Below are positions 62,701 to 64,000 of a stretch of DNA of 64,000 bases, piece by piece. The notes beneath the pieces were generated by a model. The model saw only the letters and a list, made by a program, of their open reading frames with translations, searched no databases and had not been told where the DNA came from. Source of the stretch: G963663315 sp965208975 (GTDB lineage: Bacteria; Pseudomonadota; Gammaproteobacteria; Arenicellales; Poriferihabitantaceae); assembly GCA_965208975.1 (NCBI GenBank), contig CBDBQH010000001.1, positions 558,001-622,000 of the forward strand. The letters are read 5' to 3'. Every line of letters starts with the position of its first letter. Within the stretch, counting starts at the first letter, position 1. The position numbers and the translations under genes were made by a program.

Positions 62701-63482
62701 ACTGGCTTGAGGCGGCTGCGCGGTTGTCCGCCGACAACCGCGGGTTCGTGGTGGTCACGGTACTTTCGACTCGCGGCTCCGCTCCGCGGAATCAACAATC
62801 CAAGATGGTGGTCACAAAGGATACAAGCCATGATTCCATCGGCGGTGGCAATCTCGAATTTAACTCCATTGGACACGCCAGGGAGTTACTGTCACAGGGA
62901 CGCGCTGGCAATGAACGCCGGGATTACACCCTGGGCAAAGACCATTCACAGTGCTGCGGGGGACAGGTAGAACTGCTCTACGAATGCTTTCCCGCCTGTG
63001 ATTTTCACATTGCTCTTTTCGGCGCCGGTCATGTCGGCAAGGCCCTGGCGCGTATTCTGGCGGCTCTGCCCTGTCGGGTCACCTGGCTCGATAGCCGGGA
63101 AGATGTACTGTCTGCCGCGATCCTGGAATCCGGAGCGCCGGGCAATATTATCTCCCGATTTATGGAAAATCCGCATGTTGCGGTGGAGTCCCTGCCGCCG
63201 GATACCTGGTATCTGATCATGACCCACAGCCATGAAATTGACCTCGAACTCGTGGAAGCCATACTGACGCGCAGCGACTTTCCTTACTGCGGCTTGATCG
63301 GTTCCCGGTCGAAGGCCGCGAGCTTTCGCAAGAGATTGTCGCGCAAGGGGTTTGCCGACGCTGAGCTCGCACAGCTCACATCCCCCATTGGCATGGATCT
63401 CGGTGGGGGTAAAATGCCCATGGAAGTAGCGGTGTCGGTGGTGGCTCAGCTGCTCAGCCAGTACCGGGCCAGCCTGTGTTGA
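62697..63482 (+). CDS. xdhC: Xanthine dehydrogenase accessory protein XdhC
   Basis: XdhC binds the molybdenum cofactor, has it sulfurated and hands it to XdhB. From the ATG at 62697, which overlaps the xdhB stop (ATGA), the product has 261 residues. The N-terminal domain contains STRGSAPRNQQSKMVV, GGGNLEFNSIGHAREL and QCCGGQVELLYE with the cysteine pair; the C-terminal Rossmann domain has FGAGHVGKALARILAAL and GLIGSRSKAASFRKRL. Gene order xdhABC is usual. Confidence 0.93.
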
Positions 63483-63716
63483 GGCATCCGCCAATCATAG
63501 CGGGCGACCACAGAGGGTCGCCCCTACGATAACGACCTGTACCACCCGCATTCTGTAGGGGCGGGTCACCGATTCCAGTTTGTCGATTGCGCGGCGCATC
63601 CTGTATCCATCCGCGTTTTGTAGGGGCGGGTCACCAACAGGCCACAGAGGAGTCACCGTATTTCGCCTGTATCCACCCGCATTTTACAGGGGCGGGTCAC
63701 CGTGCCCGCCCGCTTC
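63483..63716. repeat. GTAGGGGCGGGTCACC-type repeats between xdhC and guaD
   Basis: No gene is visible in these 234 bp. GGTCGCCCCTACG appears at about 63518 and three direct copies of an AGGGGCGGGTCACC-type element appear at about 63557, 63621 and 63690. The last is followed by GTGCCCGCCCG, as at the left flank of the surface-protein locus. xdhC and guaD converge here. Confidence 0.75.
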
Positions 63717-64000
63717 CTAATCTCGCCGGTATGCAGTCTCTCCCAGTATTCTGGTCTCCCTGACAGCGCGGTCGTCGCCGAGCATCTGCAGCACGAACAG
63801 GCGTTCCATCAGGTTGCGGCAACTTTGGATACGCCGGTCGATCAGCGGTGTGGCACGGTAGTCAAGCACGATGAAATCAGCTTCCTTTCCGCGCTCGAAA
63901 TTGCCGATGTACGGGTGAAGATTCAGCATCCGCGCGCCTCCCAGGGTGGCCAGGTAAAGCGACTGGAAGGGGGACAGATTGTAATTCTGAAGTTGCTGTA
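63717..64000 (-). CDS. guaD: Guanine deaminase, C-terminal part (5' end outside the window)
   Basis: Guanine deaminase converts guanine to xanthine, feeding xanthine dehydrogenase. The frame is open to the window end, and reading upstream of the first internal ATG (63929) gives LSPFQSLYLATLGGARMLNL, followed by GNFERGKEADFIVLDY, the conserved C-terminal region of GuaD. ERLFVLQMLGDDRAVRETRI and a final TAYRRD also agree with the family. The catalytic metal-binding N-terminal domain is beyond the window. It converges with xdhC. Confidence 0.9.
   Translation of the reverse strand, partial: QQLQNYNLSPFQSLYLATLGGARMLNLHPYIGNFERGKEADFIVLDYRATPLIDRRIQSCRNLMERLFVLQMLGDDRAVRETRILGETAYRRD

Overview
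The window looks like the chromosome of a gammaproteobacterium. Housekeeping synteny supports this: rlmN-rodZ-hisS-yfgM-bamB-der on the left, and recA-recX-alaS-lysC-csrA-tRNA-Ser(GCU) in the middle, an order familiar from Pseudomonas-like genomes. I cannot name a genus. The genome also carries many small dispersed palindromic repeats of the ATTCCCGC...GCGGGAAT kind. The core genes are fairly GC-rich, while the CRISPR-cas block is visibly AT-richer.

Layout. 1-6.9 kb: rlmN (5' end outside the window), rodZ, hisS, yfgM, bamB, der, all on +. 6.9-10.7 kb: a minus-strand run of sthA, an enolase-superfamily enzyme and xseA. 10.8-15.8 kb: a DegQ-type protease, rpe, trpE, trpG and trpC on +, without trpD. 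15.8-17 kb: a toxin-antitoxin-like module (116-residue protein, 24-residue hydrophobic ORF, zeta-type kinase).

17.1-27.4 kb holds a complete type II-B CRISPR-Cas locus. It has an array of 37 repeats and 36 spacers, an array terminator, a tracrRNA with its own promoter and terminator, and, converging from the other strand, cas9 (1652 aa, close to Francisella novicida Cas9), a DUF4160-DUF2442 gene pair, cas1, cas2 and cas4. The DUF pair sits inside the cas operon and its second stop codon overlaps the cas1 start. The Cas9 C-terminus is shorter than I recall for FnCas9, exactly where the pair follows. I consider this the most interesting system in the window.

27.5-29.2 kb: an AAA-ATPase remnant and an insertion sequence with inverted repeats and a 4-bp target duplication, ending 12 bp before the recA promoter. 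29.2-35.3 kb: recA, recX, alaS, lysC, csrA (with an unusual acidic tail) and tRNA-Ser. 35.3-43.2 kb: a Fic protein, a Cys/Met-metabolism PLP enzyme, gshA, dusA, a fatty acid hydroxylase/sterol desaturase, a Trm112-like protein and acs. 43.3-51.2 kb: a possibly leaderless DUF1640 coiled-coil gene, then a repeat-rich stretch with 38 copies of CCAAG upstream of a giant Calx-beta/autotransporter-type surface protein, which is bracketed by inverted dispersed repeats.

51.2-58.7 kb: an overlapping minus-strand operon coding for a Rieske oxygenase, an FkbM methyltransferase and a complete peptide-type ABC importer. 58.9-64 kb: xdhA-xdhB-xdhC on + and the 3' part of guanine deaminase on -, together a route from guanine through xanthine to urate. 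All calls come from reading the sequence and from memory of protein families; no searches were run.
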